A DNA stretch of 10,415 bases from Nocardioides sp. (GCA_003519585.1 DOWL01000052.1:19360-29774), one strand, 5' to 3'; positions 1 through 7,166 are shown, counted from the stretch's first letter. Program-made: numbers and translations. Notes: generated by a model from the letters alone, not told the origin.

Positions 1-1
1 G

Positions 2-187
2 CATCCCTACCAGGACCACCCGATCCGCTACGAATACGCACTCACCGAGTCGGGTCGAGACCTCGTCCCGGTCCTGGACGCCCTCCTGGCCTGGGGCGTA
101 CGCCACGCGGTCACCCCGGACGATCCCGACCGGATGCGCCACTACCCCACTCCCTCCCAACGCCTGGAAAGGCTCAGCGCCCGATGA
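2..187 (+). CDS. HxlR-family winged-helix regulator, C-terminal part
   Basis: This is an open frame running in from the left edge and stopping at TGA 185-187. It gives about 61 residues, and the start and most of the DNA-binding domain lie outside the window. The visible segment, with YEYALTESGRDLVPVLDALLAWG, matches the C-terminal half of HxlR-type winged-helix regulators: the wing with its Y-x-LT-x-G-R/K-L pattern, followed by the long last helix ending in a tryptophan. Known members bind DNA as dimers and respond to stress or small electrophiles. The stop overlaps the start of the next gene in ATGA, so the two are translationally coupled and the regulator probably controls its own operon with the thioesterase. 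The family call is fairly firm; the ligand and targets cannot be read here. Confidence 0.85.
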   Translation, partial: HPYQDHPIRYEYALTESGRDLVPVLDALLAWGVRHAVTPDDPDRMRHYPTPSQRLERLSAR

Positions 188-708
188 CCCTCACCGACGC
201 ACCCTCGACCTGGGGCGAGCCCCGCCGCCGCGAGGTCACCTGGTACGACCCCGCCATCGGCGCCCGCCAGGGCCTGCAGATGGCCGGGATCGACTATCTC
301 CGCGCCATCCAGAGGGGCGAGCTGCCGCCCGCGCCGATCGGCGGGCTCCTCCAGTTCGACGTGGCCGAGGTCGAGCCGGGCCGGGTCTCCTTCACGTGCA
401 TGCCCGACGAGTCGGCGTACAACCCCATCGGCGTCGTGCACGGCGGCCTGGTCTGCACCCTGCTCGACTCGGTGACCGCGTGCGCCGTACACAGCACGCT
501 CCCGCTGGGCAAGGGCTACACCTCGATCGAGATCAAGGTCAGCTACCTCCGCGCGGTCACCGCGCAGAGTGGCTTGCTCACCGCGACCGGCACCCTCGTC
601 AAGGGCGGCTCGCGGGTCGCCTTCAGCGAGGGTGTCGTGACCGACGGTTCCGGCACGCCGGTCGCCACCGCGACCAGCACCTGCCTGGTCTTCGACCTGC
701 CGAGCTGA
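184..708 (+). CDS. PaaI-family hotdog thioesterase
   Basis: A protein of 174 aa whose ATG overlaps the preceding regulator's stop by 4 bp. Residues about 55-172 form a single hotdog domain. The family signature NPIGVVHGG lies at residues 80-88, with His86 and the following glycines at the start of the hotdog helix and Asp95 (LLDSVTA) in the position of the usual catalytic acid. A run resembling the family's TxxxxxxYLRAV strand follows near residues 120-130. Family members hydrolyse acyl-CoA thioesters, often aromatic or hydroxylated aryl-CoAs, in the cytoplasm. The N-terminal 50 residues are an extension not needed for the fold. Coupling to an HxlR regulator suggests inducible detoxification or aromatic catabolism, but the substrate is not shown by the sequence. 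Confidence 0.88.
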   Translation: MTLTDAPSTWGEPRRREVTWYDPAIGARQGLQMAGIDYLRAIQRGELPPAPIGGLLQFDVAEVEPGRVSFTCMPDESAYNPIGVVHGGLVCTLLDSVTACAVHSTLPLGKGYTSIEIKVSYLRAVTAQSGLLTATGTLVKGGSRVAFSEGVVTDGSGTPVATATSTCLVFDLPS

Positions 709-726
709 GCTGAGTCGGGCCTCAGC
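709..726. terminator. Short inverted repeat between convergent genes
   Basis: GCTGAG at 709-714 and CTCAGC at 721-726 form a 6-bp stem with a 6-nt loop. It lies between the stop of the + strand thioesterase (708) and the stop of the minus-strand peptidase (722-724, inside the right arm). There is no T-run on either side. It may act as a weak bidirectional terminator of convergent units; the stem is short enough that chance is not excluded. Confidence 0.35.
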
Positions 727-2206
727 GCTCGACCGGCCGACCGAACTGTACGTGCTTGACCCGGCCCTTGGCGGCGGTCGGAGCGACCGCGCCGCGCTTG
801 TTGAACGTCGCGGTCTCGGGGCTCCAGACCCCGAGGTCGGTGATGCCGTTGCCGTCCCAGTCGCCGCTCACGGGTACGTCGCCCGGGACGCCGAACGGGA
901 TCACCACGGTGTACTGCGTGCCGAGCGGGTCGGTCTGCAGCAGCGTGAAGGATGCGGTGGTCTGGTCGTAGACACCGAGGTCGGTAGTCCCGTTGCCGTC
1001 CCAGTCGCCGGTCACCGGCAGGTCGTCGGCATCGCCGAGGGAGATCTTGGTGACCGTGCCGTCGGCGGCGCGCAGCAGGAACTTGCCGCTGCCGGGGCGG
1101 CGTACGCCGATCTCCCAGGCGCCCGTGCCGTCCCAGTTGCCGGCGATCGGCAGGTCGGTCTTCTTGCCGAACTTGATCTCGGTCCGGTCCCGCTTGACCT
1201 GAAGGGTGAAGACCCGGCTGGCGGGGTTGCGGACGCCGGGGTCGACGCGGCCGTTGCCGTCCCAGTCGCCGAGGACGGGCTGGTCGGCGCCGTTGCCGAT
1301 CTTGATGACCCGCTCCTTGATCCCGGTCCGCGTGACGTGGAACGAGGCCGGCTTCGCGCGCCGGTAGACCATCACCTCGGCGCTCTTGCCGCCGTACATG
1401 TCGCCGGCGAGCGGGATGTCGGTGACGGGCACCTGACCGCAGTTCTGCGAGGTCTGCGAGGAGTTCATCGGGAAGCGCGACCCGTGGAACCACGAGTCCA
1501 CGACGGCTCCGGCGAGCCGCTCCTCGAAGTGCAGGTGGTCGCCGTAGGCGTTGCCGGTGTCACCCACGGTGCCGACCTGCGTGCCCGCGCTGACGACCTG
1601 GCCGACGGTGACGAGCACCGAGTCCAGGTGGGCGTAGAGGGTGCTCTCGCCGTTGCCGTGGTCGATGACGACGTATTGCCCGTAACTCGGCTTCTTCTTG
1701 CCGACCACCGCGGTCACCACGGTGCCGGGCGCGGCCGCGACCACCGCCATCCCGTGGTCGCCACCGGGGTAGTTGAAGTCGACCGAGCGCACGCTGGGGC
1801 TGTGGCCGGCCCGGGTGGAGCCGGACCAGGTCTGACCGCACGGGAACGGCATCTCGTACGGCGTGGTGGGCTGCGCCGTGGGCTTCAACTGCTTGAGCGA
1901 GAGGCCGGCGTCGCCGGGCAGCGCCGAGCCGCCGTTGGTCGCGGTCGGGTCGTGGACGTGCTCGTCGTCGTCGGGCTTACCGGGCTTACCGGGCTTGTCC
2001 GGCTTGCCGTGCTTCCCGGGCTTGTCGTGCTTGCCCTGGTGCGAGCCCTGACCGGAGGTGAACTGCGAATCGGCGTACGCCGAGGGGCCAAGGACGGCCG
2101 CCATCGCCAGGCTGACCGCTCCGACCGCGGCCACGGGCGCGGTCCGCGCCGCGGGCGTGAGGGTCGGTCGGCGCCGGGTGGGGGCGCGGTGCTTCGGCCG
2201 GTACAT
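722..2206 (-). CDS. Secreted M23-family peptidase with C-terminal WDGNG repeats
   Basis: A protein of 494 aa. A basic N-terminus (residues 1-22) precedes a hydrophobic stretch and a likely signal-peptidase I site after Ala-Tyr-Ala at 43-45. Residues 57-82 are a hydrophilic Lys/Pro/Gly/Asp/His linker. The peptidase domain spans about 120-240. Its expected zinc ligands are His135 and Asp143 and the second His of HLHFE at 224-228, with YAHLD at 191-195 supplying another active-site His. M23 enzymes are LytM-like endopeptidases that cut peptidoglycan cross-bridges or other glycine-rich peptides outside the membrane. From about 262 to the end come repeats with a G-D/N-W-D-G-N/T-G core near 313, 356, 400 and 448, a degenerate copy near 268, and a final strand-like tail. 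These resemble FG-GAP/VCBS-type beta-propeller blades. ATG at 2206 is preceded by a weak GCGAGG. No lipobox is seen, so it is probably released or held in the cell wall. Confidence 0.9.
   Translation of the reverse strand: MYRPKHRAPTRRRPTLTPAARTAPVAAVGAVSLAMAAVLGPSAYADSQFTSGQGSHQGKHDKPGKHGKPDKPGKPGKPDDDEHVHDPTATNGGSALPGDAGLSLKQLKPTAQPTTPYEMPFPCGQTWSGSTRAGHSPSVRSVDFNYPGGDHGMAVVAAAPGTVVTAVVGKKKPSYGQYVVIDHGNGESTLYAHLDSVLVTVGQVVSAGTQVGTVGDTGNAYGDHLHFEERLAGAVVDSWFHGSRFPMNSSQTSQNCGQVPVTDIPLAGDMYGGKSAEVMVYRRAKPASFHVTRTGIKERVIKIGNGADQPVLGDWDGNGRVDPGVRNPASRVFTLQVKRDRTEIKFGKKTDLPIAGNWDGTGAWEIGVRRPGSGKFLLRAADGTVTKISLGDADDLPVTGDWDGNGTTDLGVYDQTTASFTLLQTDPLGTQYTVVIPFGVPGDVPVSGDWDGNGITDLGVWSPETATFNKRGAVAPTAAKGRVKHVQFGRPVER
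842..1404 (-). repeat. About 44-residue tandem repeats in the M23 protein
   Basis: The DNA encoding the C-terminal blades carries near-identical copies of gttgccgtcccagtcgcc (+ strand) at 848-865, 992-1009 and 1253-1270, and a diverged copy at about 1125-1141. Each encodes the GDWDGNG core. Core-to-core spacing in the protein is about 43-48 residues. The regularity and the acidic D-x-D-G-N-G loop suggest calcium-binding propeller blades; this is inference from the pattern. Confidence 0.75.
1973..2035 (-). repeat. 9-bp tandem repeat encoding the KPG/KHG linker
   Basis: Seven consecutive 9-bp units of the type gggcttacc (+ strand) are visible, the first two identical and the rest diverged. On the minus strand they encode a Gly-Lys-Pro/His-type tripeptide repeat that links the signal peptide to the M23 domain. 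Such a linker is positively charged and flexible and could bind wall polyanions. The repeat is prone to slippage and so to length variation between strains. Confidence 0.8.
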
Positions 2207-2344
2207 GCCTCGCAGTCAACATTCGTCACACCCGCCACGTCCGCGGAACGGCGAAATATGTCCGATCGGAGGAGGGCAACGTCCTTGACCCGGAGACCGC
2301 CGTGGACTATGGGACTGCTGTGACGCGTGTGACTGGTGTGGACC
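2207..2344 (-). other. Intergenic leader upstream of the M23 gene
   Basis: This 138-bp stretch lies between the tesB stop and the peptidase start and should contain the peptidase promoter. I see a 10-bp palindrome TCCGATCGGA at 2261-2270, an AT-richer patch at 2254-2259, and several TGTGA/TCACA half-sites between 2320 and 2340. No convincing -35/-10 pair stands out. The conserved core of the c-di-AMP (ydaO-type) riboswitch, which often precedes actinobacterial cell-wall hydrolase genes, is not recognisable. Confidence 0.4.
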
Positions 2345-3205
2345 CTAGAGCCGTCTGGACCGGATGACGCCCTCCTGGGCAGCGGTCGCAACCAGCGTGC
2401 CGTCCGTCGTGTAGACGTGGCCGAACGCGAGCCCGCGACCGCCGTGCGCGGCCGGTGACCACTGGTCGTAGAGCCACCACTCGTCGGCCCGAAACGGCTG
2501 GTGGAACCAGAGCGTGTGGTCGAGCGACGCCATCTTGGCCATCGCGGGGTCGATCTCGTGCACGGCGAGCGACGCGCCCAGCAGGCTGATGTCACTCGCA
2601 TAGGTGAATGCCGCCAGGTGGGTCATCGGGTCGTCGGGCAACCCCTCCCGGAACCGCACCCACATCTGCGCCCGCGACGGGTGCCGCGGATCGGGCGGCA
2701 AGCCGTGCTGGGAGTTGCCGAGGAACCGGACCTCGATCGAGGCCCACTCCTTCCCGAGCTCCTCGGCCTCGGTGTGGCCCCCGCCGCGCATCAGCTCGAG
2801 GAGATCGAGCCCCGCCTCGGGGCCGGGCACGTCGGGCATCACGTCCTGGTGCTCGAACCCGACCTCGGGCCGTTGGAAGTTGATCGTCTGGTGGTAGATC
2901 GGCCGACCGTGCTGCCGCGCGGTCACCCGACGGGTCAGGAACGATCGCCCGTCGCGGATCCGCTGAACGTCGAAGATGATCGGCACGGAGTAGTCGCCGG
3001 GGAGGAGGAAGTAGGAGTGGAAGGAGTGCGGCACGAACTCGGGGTCGACGCTGCGTGTGCCGGCGACCAGCGCCTGCGCGGCCACCTGCCCGCCGTACAC
3101 CCGGGGCCGCGCCGAGGGCGGCTGACCACCGCGGAAGAGATCGTCGTCGAGGGTCTCGAGGTCGAGCAGGTCGACGAGATCCTGCGCGGCCGACGCCTCA
3201 CTCAC
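2345..3205 (-). CDS. tesB: Acyl-CoA thioesterase II (TesB)
   Basis: A protein of 286 aa, the same length as E. coli TesB. It is a double-hotdog enzyme that hydrolyses medium- and long-chain acyl-CoA to the free acid and CoA in the cytoplasm. The first hotdog shows RVYGGQVAAQAL near residues 35-46 and HSFHSYFLLPGD at 60-71. The second contains the catalytic Asp in YASD (205), the SLDHTLWFH segment (227-235; Ser227 stands where E. coli has the catalytic Thr, a conservative change) and the catalytic Gln in QEG (277). The start is GTG at 3203-3205, overlapping the TGA of the PAC2 gene by 4 bp (GTGA), which indicates translational coupling. The gene is last in the methyltransferase-PAC2-tesB unit. 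The family call is firm; chain-length preference cannot be read. Confidence 0.95.
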   Translation of the reverse strand: MSEASAAQDLVDLLDLETLDDDLFRGGQPPSARPRVYGGQVAAQALVAGTRSVDPEFVPHSFHSYFLLPGDYSVPIIFDVQRIRDGRSFLTRRVTARQHGRPIYHQTINFQRPEVGFEHQDVMPDVPGPEAGLDLLELMRGGGHTEAEELGKEWASIEVRFLGNSQHGLPPDPRHPSRAQMWVRFREGLPDDPMTHLAAFTYASDISLLGASLAVHEIDPAMAKMASLDHTLWFHQPFRADEWWLYDQWSPAAHGGRGLAFGHVYTTDGTLVATAAQEGVIRSRRL

Positions 3206-4179
3206 GTGTCGCGCCCGCTGTCGAACGGGCCGTTGGGGTCGTTGGGATCGGTGCCCTCCTGGGCATCGAGGCCGGCCAAGAACTGTTCGAACTGCTGGCC
3301 GATCTCCTCGCCCGTCGGCAGCGGCTCGTCGCCGGCGAGCAGGTTGCTACCGGAGCTGTCCGCGCGCTCGAAGGCGTCGTACTGCTGCTCGAGCGCATCG
3401 ACGACCTCGCCCACCTCCTGGTTGGCGGCGAGATAGCGGTCGATCTCCCCCTCGCGCTCCCGGGCGAGCTCGTTGAGTTCGGACAGGTCGATGGTCAGGC
3501 GGCCGGCCAGCTCGACCTGCTCGAGCAGGATCGCGGCGGCCTTCGGGTAGTCGAGCTGGGCGAGGTAGTGCGGGATGTGCGCCACGAAGCCCAGCATGTC
3601 GATCCCCCACTCGCCCAGCCGCAGCTCGAGCAGTGACTGGGCACTGCTCGGGATCCGCAGCTCGCCGCGCCACGGGCTGGTGCCGAGCAACAGCTCGGGA
3701 CGGTTCGCGTGCGGGGTGATCGCGATCGGCCGGGTGTGCGGCACCGCCATGGGCACGGCACCCATGGCCACCACGCGGGTGACGTGCAGCCGCTCCACCA
3801 CCTCGCGGAAGGCGCGCGCGAACGCCTCCCAGCGGTTGTCCGGCTCGGGCCCGTGCAGGAGGAGGTACGGCGTACCGCCGCTGTCGCGCAGCAGGCGCAC
3901 GACCAGGCGCGGGGCGTCGTAGGCCTCGTAGTGGTCGCGCACGAACGACATCGCCGGGCGCCGGGCGCGATAGTCGTGGAACTGGTCGACCTCGAACGTG
4001 GCGACCGCCAGGCCAGGGCCTTCCGGTCCGTCGTTGAGGTCGGCGAGGTGCCGGGCGGCATGGGCCGCGGCATTGCCGGCGTCGAGGAACCCGTCGAGCA
4101 CCAGGACCAGCGTCAGGTCGGTGACCCCCGCCAGCTCGGGAACCTCATCGACGATGTGGACGAGGCGTTCGGTGGGCAC
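3202..4179 (-). CDS. PAC2-family protein (proteasome assembly chaperone 2-like)
   Basis: A protein of 325 aa starting at GTG (4177-4179), with no strong Shine-Dalgarno, 12 bp after the methyltransferase stop. The N-terminal half carries the PAC2 core: LTLVLVLDGFLDAGNAAAHA near residues 22-41, then a beta/alpha series including VVRLLRDSGG and PYLLLHGPEPDNRWEAF near 90-118, and a conserved segment VVAMGAVPMAVPHTRP near 136-151. The C-terminal 130 residues are acidic, helical and probably coiled, with many Glu/Gln/Asp. Actinobacterial PAC2-like proteins are widespread and resemble archaeal and eukaryotic proteasome-assembly chaperones, but their role is not settled. A link to the actinobacterial proteasome is an attractive inference that nothing in this window proves. 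Confidence 0.88.
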   Translation of the reverse strand: MPTERLVHIVDEVPELAGVTDLTLVLVLDGFLDAGNAAAHAARHLADLNDGPEGPGLAVATFEVDQFHDYRARRPAMSFVRDHYEAYDAPRLVVRLLRDSGGTPYLLLHGPEPDNRWEAFARAFREVVERLHVTRVVAMGAVPMAVPHTRPIAITPHANRPELLLGTSPWRGELRIPSSAQSLLELRLGEWGIDMLGFVAHIPHYLAQLDYPKAAAILLEQVELAGRLTIDLSELNELAREREGEIDRYLAANQEVGEVVDALEQQYDAFERADSSGSNLLAGDEPLPTGEEIGQQFEQFLAGLDAQEGTDPNDPNGPFDSGRDT

Positions 4180-4191
4180 CCGGCCAGTGTT

Positions 4192-5091
4192 TCAGACACC
4201 CCAGAGTGCGGCGACATGGCGGGCGTCGGTGCCGCAGCAACCACCCAGCACCCGCAGCTCGGGCAACTGCTCGGCCAGGGCGTCGTACGACGAGCGCAGC
4301 TCGGCCGGGTCGCCCTCGTCGAGCTCCTCGGCCTCGTCGAGCTCGGCATGGGAGAGCGTCGATGCGTTGGGCCGGAACCCGCCGATCCGGTGCCGCGGGC
4401 CGTCGTCCTCGAGCCCGGGTGCGACATGGATCGGGTGGGCGCAGTTGACCACGAACCAGTCCGGGCCGCCGGCGGCATCGACCTCCTCGATCGCCTGCCA
4501 CAGCGGCGTCCCGTCGGCGAGCTTGCCGTCGGTCTCCACGGTGAAGCCGACCGCGATCGGGAGCCCGACATCGCGGGCGGCGGCGACCACACCCAGCGCC
4601 TCGTCGGCGCCGACCAGCGTCAGCACCGTGGCCAGGTCGGCGTCCGCCGCCTTGAACGAGGCGAGTTGCGGGCGGTGGTAGTCGGCGTACTCCTCCGGGC
4701 TGAGCCGCTCCCCGGAGACGTAGCCGTCGCCGCGTGGGCCCAGCGTGCCGCCGACCAGGACTCCGTCGAGGTCGCCGTGTGCGTCCCGCCGTTCGTGCAT
4801 GAACGCGACCGAGGCGCGGTTGACCCGGTCGAGCGCCGCCGCGTCGTACCCGAGCCGGGCGCCCCAGTCGGGGTTGGCCCGCCAGGTCGGGGTCTCCATC
4901 AGCGCCCCCGCCCCAGCTCGCCGGGCGATGTCGGCGAAGCCGTCGAAGTACCTGGTCAACACCTCCCGCCCCTGGGCGTCCTCCAGGAGCGGAAACGCGG
5001 CGAACTCCGGCAGGTCGATCCCCTGGTTGAAGATCAGGTCGGTCTCGAGTCCACCGTCGGTCACCCAGCGGCGGTCGGTCAGCAGGTCCAT
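4192..5091 (-). CDS. Homocysteine S-methyltransferase-family protein
   Basis: A protein of 299 aa from ATG at 5091, chosen because GGAG sits 7 nt upstream and the protein then begins MDLLTDRRWVTDGGLETDLIF, as family members do. A start at 5178 would run through the long hairpin. The N-terminal motif DGGLET is where the family has DGG-x-T/G. The three zinc-binding cysteines are present: one in VVNCAHP (about residue 219) and two in LGGCCGT near 285. These bind zinc and activate homocysteine thiol; relatives (MmuM, BHMT) transfer methyl from S-methylmethionine or betaine to make methionine in a TIM barrel. The methyl donor here is not evident. It is the first gene of a unit with PAC2 and tesB, downstream of the 5128-5196 hairpin. 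Confidence 0.88.
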   Translation of the reverse strand: MDLLTDRRWVTDGGLETDLIFNQGIDLPEFAAFPLLEDAQGREVLTRYFDGFADIARRAGAGALMETPTWRANPDWGARLGYDAAALDRVNRASVAFMHERRDAHGDLDGVLVGGTLGPRGDGYVSGERLSPEEYADYHRPQLASFKAADADLATVLTLVGADEALGVVAAARDVGLPIAVGFTVETDGKLADGTPLWQAIEEVDAAGGPDWFVVNCAHPIHVAPGLEDDGPRHRIGGFRPNASTLSHAELDEAEELDEGDPAELRSSYDALAEQLPELRVLGGCCGTDARHVAALWGV

Positions 5092-5127
5092 GGCATGTCT
5101 CCGTCGCAGAAGCGCTTGCGCCTTAGT

Positions 5128-5196
5128 TGGGGTAGTCCGTGACGCTTGGGCCCTCATTGTGGACAAACAGGGGCCCATCCGTCACGGACTACCCCA
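5128..5196 (-). terminator. Very long hairpin downstream of dxs
   Basis: TGGGGTAGTCCGTGACG (5128-5144) and CGTCACGGACTACCCCA (5180-5196) are perfect reverse complements of 17 bp. After two mismatched positions the stem continues for 7 more bp (TGGGCCC at 5147-5153 with GGGCCCA at 5171-5177), so 24 of 26 positions pair around a 17-nt loop. The loop holds a smaller TTGT-GG-ACAA dyad (5157-5166). The element begins 10 nt after the dxs stop and ends 36 nt before the methyltransferase ATG. No U-tract follows it. I read it as a rho-independent-like actinobacterial terminator for dxs, or a dispersed palindromic element. Attenuation of the methyltransferase is possible. No SAM-riboswitch core is recognisable. 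Confidence 0.75.
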
Positions 5197-5206
5197 CCTG
5201 CTGGAC

Positions 5207-7126
5207 TCAGACGGTGCGGTCGGCGTCGACCCGCGCCGCGACCGGGGTCTCGGAGAGGGCCGTGATGTCCTCGACGATGCCGAGGGCGATGGCCTGTGGG
5301 GTGAGGCCGATCTGCTCGAGGATCCGGGCCCGCTTGGCGTGGTCGAGGAACTGCTGCGGGATCCCGTGCAGCCGGAACGGCGTGGTGACGCCCGCGGCGT
5401 TGAGGGTCTGGAGGAGTACGGCGCCGCAGCCGCCGATCTCGCCGTTGTCCTCGATGCTGACCACGAGTCGGTGCTGGCGGGCGAGGTCGACCAGGACGGG
5501 GTTGACCGGCTTGACCCAGCGCGGGTCGACGACGGTGACCCCGATCCCCTGCGCGCCGAGCCGGTCGGCGACATCGATCGCCGTCTCGGCCATCGCGCCG
5601 ACGGCCACGACGAGTACGTCGGTGGCACCGTCTCGGACCAGGACATCGACCCCGTCGACCCCTCCGATGCGGTCGACCGCCGGGATGTCCGCGGGCGGCG
5701 GGCCCTTGGGGAAGCGCAGCACGGTCGGGGCGTCGTCGACGTCGACGGCCTCGTTGAGCAGTTCGCGCACCCGGGTCGCGTCGCGGGGAGCGGCCAGCCG
5801 CAGCCCCGGCACCACCTGGAGGATCGACATGTCCCACATGCCGTTGTGGCTCGCCCCGTCGTCGCCGGTGACGCCGGCGCGGTCGAGCACGAAGGTGACC
5901 CCGCACCGGTGCAGCGCGCAGTCCATCAGCACCTGGTCGAAGGCGCGGTTGAGGAAGGTCGCGTAGATCGCCACGACCGGGTGCAGTCCGCCCATCGCCA
6001 GACCGGCGGCGGAGGTGGCGGCGTGCTGCTCGGCGATGCCGACGTCGAAGGTGCGCTCGGGGAACCGCGCCTGGAACTCGTGCAGCCCCACCGGGTGCAG
6101 CATCGCCGCGGTGATCGCCACGATGTCGGCACGGCGCTCGCCGATGCTGACCATCTCGTCGGTGAAGGCGTTGGTCCAGATGTTGCCCTTCGGGGACTGC
6201 TCACCCGAGTCGGGGTCGAACGGGCCGACCTGGTGGAACTGGTCGGCCTCGTGACGTTCGGCGGCGTCGTACCCGAAACCCTTCCGGGTCAGCGCGTGGA
6301 CGATCACCGGGCCGTTGAACCGCTTGGCCTGCGTCAGGGCGCGCTCGACCGCCACCCGATCGTGGCCGTCGACCGGGCCGACGTACTTGAGGCCGAGGTC
6401 CTCGAACAGGCCCTGGGGCGCGACGGCGTCCTTGACGCCCTTCTTGACCGCGTGGAGCGCGTCGTACGCCGCGGGGCCGACGCCCGGGACGGCGTTGAGC
6501 CGGCGTTTGACCGTGTCGAGCATCTGCTCGTAGCGCGGGTTGGTGCGCAGCGTGCTGAGTGCGGTCGTGAGCCCACCCACGGTGGGGGTGTACGAGCGGC
6601 CGTTGTCGTTGACCACGATCACCAGCCGCGAATCGTTGGCGATCGCGATGTTGTTGAGCGCCTCCCAGGCCATGCCGCCGGTCAGGGCGCCGTCACCGAT
6701 GACCGCGACCACGTGCCGGTCCTCACAGCGGATGGCATAGGCCTTGGCCAGGCCGTCGGCGTAGCTGAGCGAGGTGGAGGCGTGGCTGTTCTCGACGATG
6801 TCGTGCGGCGACTCGGACTGGCTGGGGTAACCGCTGAGCCCGCCCTCGACGCGCAGGCGGTCGAACTCCTGGGCCCGCCCGGTCAGCATCTTGTGGACGT
6901 AGGCCTGGTGACCGGTGTCCCACACGACCCGGTCGTGGGGCGAGTCGAAGGTGCGGTGGATGGCCAGGGTCAGCTCGACCACCCCGAGGTTGGGGCCGAG
7001 GTGGCCGCCGACCGGCGCGCACGAGGCGATCAGCCGGTCGCGGATCTCGCCCGCGAGCGTGTCGAGCTGGTCGTCGGACAGCCCGCGCAGGTCACGTGGT
7101 TCCGAGATCGTGTCGAAGACACCCAT
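5207..7126 (-). CDS. dxs: 1-deoxy-D-xylulose-5-phosphate synthase
   Basis: A full-length protein of 639 aa. Dxs condenses pyruvate and glyceraldehyde 3-phosphate to DXP using TPP and Mg2+, the first step of the MEP isoprenoid pathway; DXP also supplies the thiazole of thiamine and, in some bacteria, pyridoxal phosphate. Visible motifs are GGHLGPNLG at 40-48; GHQAYVHK at 72-79; the TPP/Mg motif from GDGALTGG (144-151) to NDN (173-175); the catalytic Glu in DVGIAEQHA (Glu366); and [15 protein letters not shown] at 415-429, a common actinobacterial version. The C-terminal transketolase-type domain is complete. ATG at 7126 has no Shine-Dalgarno but is preceded by a -10-like hexamer at leaderless distance. 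A very strong hairpin follows the stop. The gene appears to be its own transcription unit, perhaps with some read-through from the 127-aa gene. Confidence 0.97.
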   Translation of the reverse strand: MGVFDTISEPRDLRGLSDDQLDTLAGEIRDRLIASCAPVGGHLGPNLGVVELTLAIHRTFDSPHDRVVWDTGHQAYVHKMLTGRAQEFDRLRVEGGLSGYPSQSESPHDIVENSHASTSLSYADGLAKAYAIRCEDRHVVAVIGDGALTGGMAWEALNNIAIANDSRLVIVVNDNGRSYTPTVGGLTTALSTLRTNPRYEQMLDTVKRRLNAVPGVGPAAYDALHAVKKGVKDAVAPQGLFEDLGLKYVGPVDGHDRVAVERALTQAKRFNGPVIVHALTRKGFGYDAAERHEADQFHQVGPFDPDSGEQSPKGNIWTNAFTDEMVSIGERRADIVAITAAMLHPVGLHEFQARFPERTFDVGIAEQHAATSAAGLAMGGLHPVVAIYATFLNRAFDQVLMDCALHRCGVTFVLDRAGVTGDDGASHNGMWDMSILQVVPGLRLAAPRDATRVRELLNEAVDVDDAPTVLRFPKGPPPADIPAVDRIGGVDGVDVLVRDGATDVLVVAVGAMAETAIDVADRLGAQGIGVTVVDPRWVKPVNPVLVDLARQHRLVVSIEDNGEIGGCGAVLLQTLNAAGVTTPFRLHGIPQQFLDHAKRARILEQIGLTPQAIALGIVEDITALSETPVAARVDADRTV

Positions 7127-7134
7127 GGTCGTCG

Positions 7135-7140
7135 AGTGTA
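7135..7140 (-). promoter_or_regulatory. Candidate -10 element of a leaderless dxs promoter
   Basis: The minus strand reads TACACT, matching the actinobacterial SigA-type TAnnnT pattern, followed by 8 nt and then the dxs ATG. That spacing would put the transcription start at or next to the A of ATG. There is no Shine-Dalgarno before ATG, which fits a leaderless mRNA. No clear TTG-type -35 is visible. Confidence 0.5.
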
Positions 7141-7144
7141 CGGA

Positions 7145-7166
7145 ATCGGGGCCACGTGAACCCGAT
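7145..7166. promoter_or_regulatory. 22-bp dyad upstream of dxs, candidate operator
   Basis: The sequence is a dyad of ATCGGG and CCCGAT arms around a central CACGTG; 9 of 11 paired positions match (only the 7151/7160 and 7152/7159 pairs fail). It starts 4 bp upstream of the candidate -10 and covers the spacer and -35 region, where a repressor or activator dimer would act. The alternative reading is a weak terminator for the 127-aa gene, whose stop is 35 bp upstream. I cannot name a cognate regulator. Confidence 0.45.

Noticed and set aside
752..2323. 523-codon + strand frame opposite the M23 gene
   Set aside because: The M23 gene on the other strand has signal peptide, catalytic motifs and repeats; the + frame is low-complexity and motif-free.
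2207..2344. c-di-AMP (ydaO) riboswitch upstream of the M23 gene
   Set aside because: The leader is only 138 nt and lacks the conserved core sequences near the start codon that mark this class.
2308..2345. CRP/GlxR-type site from TGTGA/TCACA half-sites
   Set aside because: The half-sites are direct repeats rather than a TGTGA-N6-TCACA dyad, and spacing is irregular.
3709..5142. 477-codon + strand frame opposite PAC2 and the methyltransferase
   Set aside because: Antisense of well-supported genes with no recognisable domain.
5092..5178. N-terminal extension of the methyltransferase to an ATG at 5178
   Set aside because: It would translate through the long hairpin; the ATG at 5091 has a good GGAG and gives the family's normal N-terminus.
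5092..5206. SAM riboswitch upstream of the homocysteine methyltransferase gene
   Set aside because: No SAM-I/SAM-IV type core or pseudoknot elements can be seen; the leader is dominated by one long simple hairpin.
4745..7159. 804-codon open frame on the + strand opposite dxs and the methyltransferase
   Set aside because: It is the antisense of two clear genes; its composition is biased to Arg/Asp/Val/Gly repeats without any family motif, as expected from a GC-rich shadow frame.
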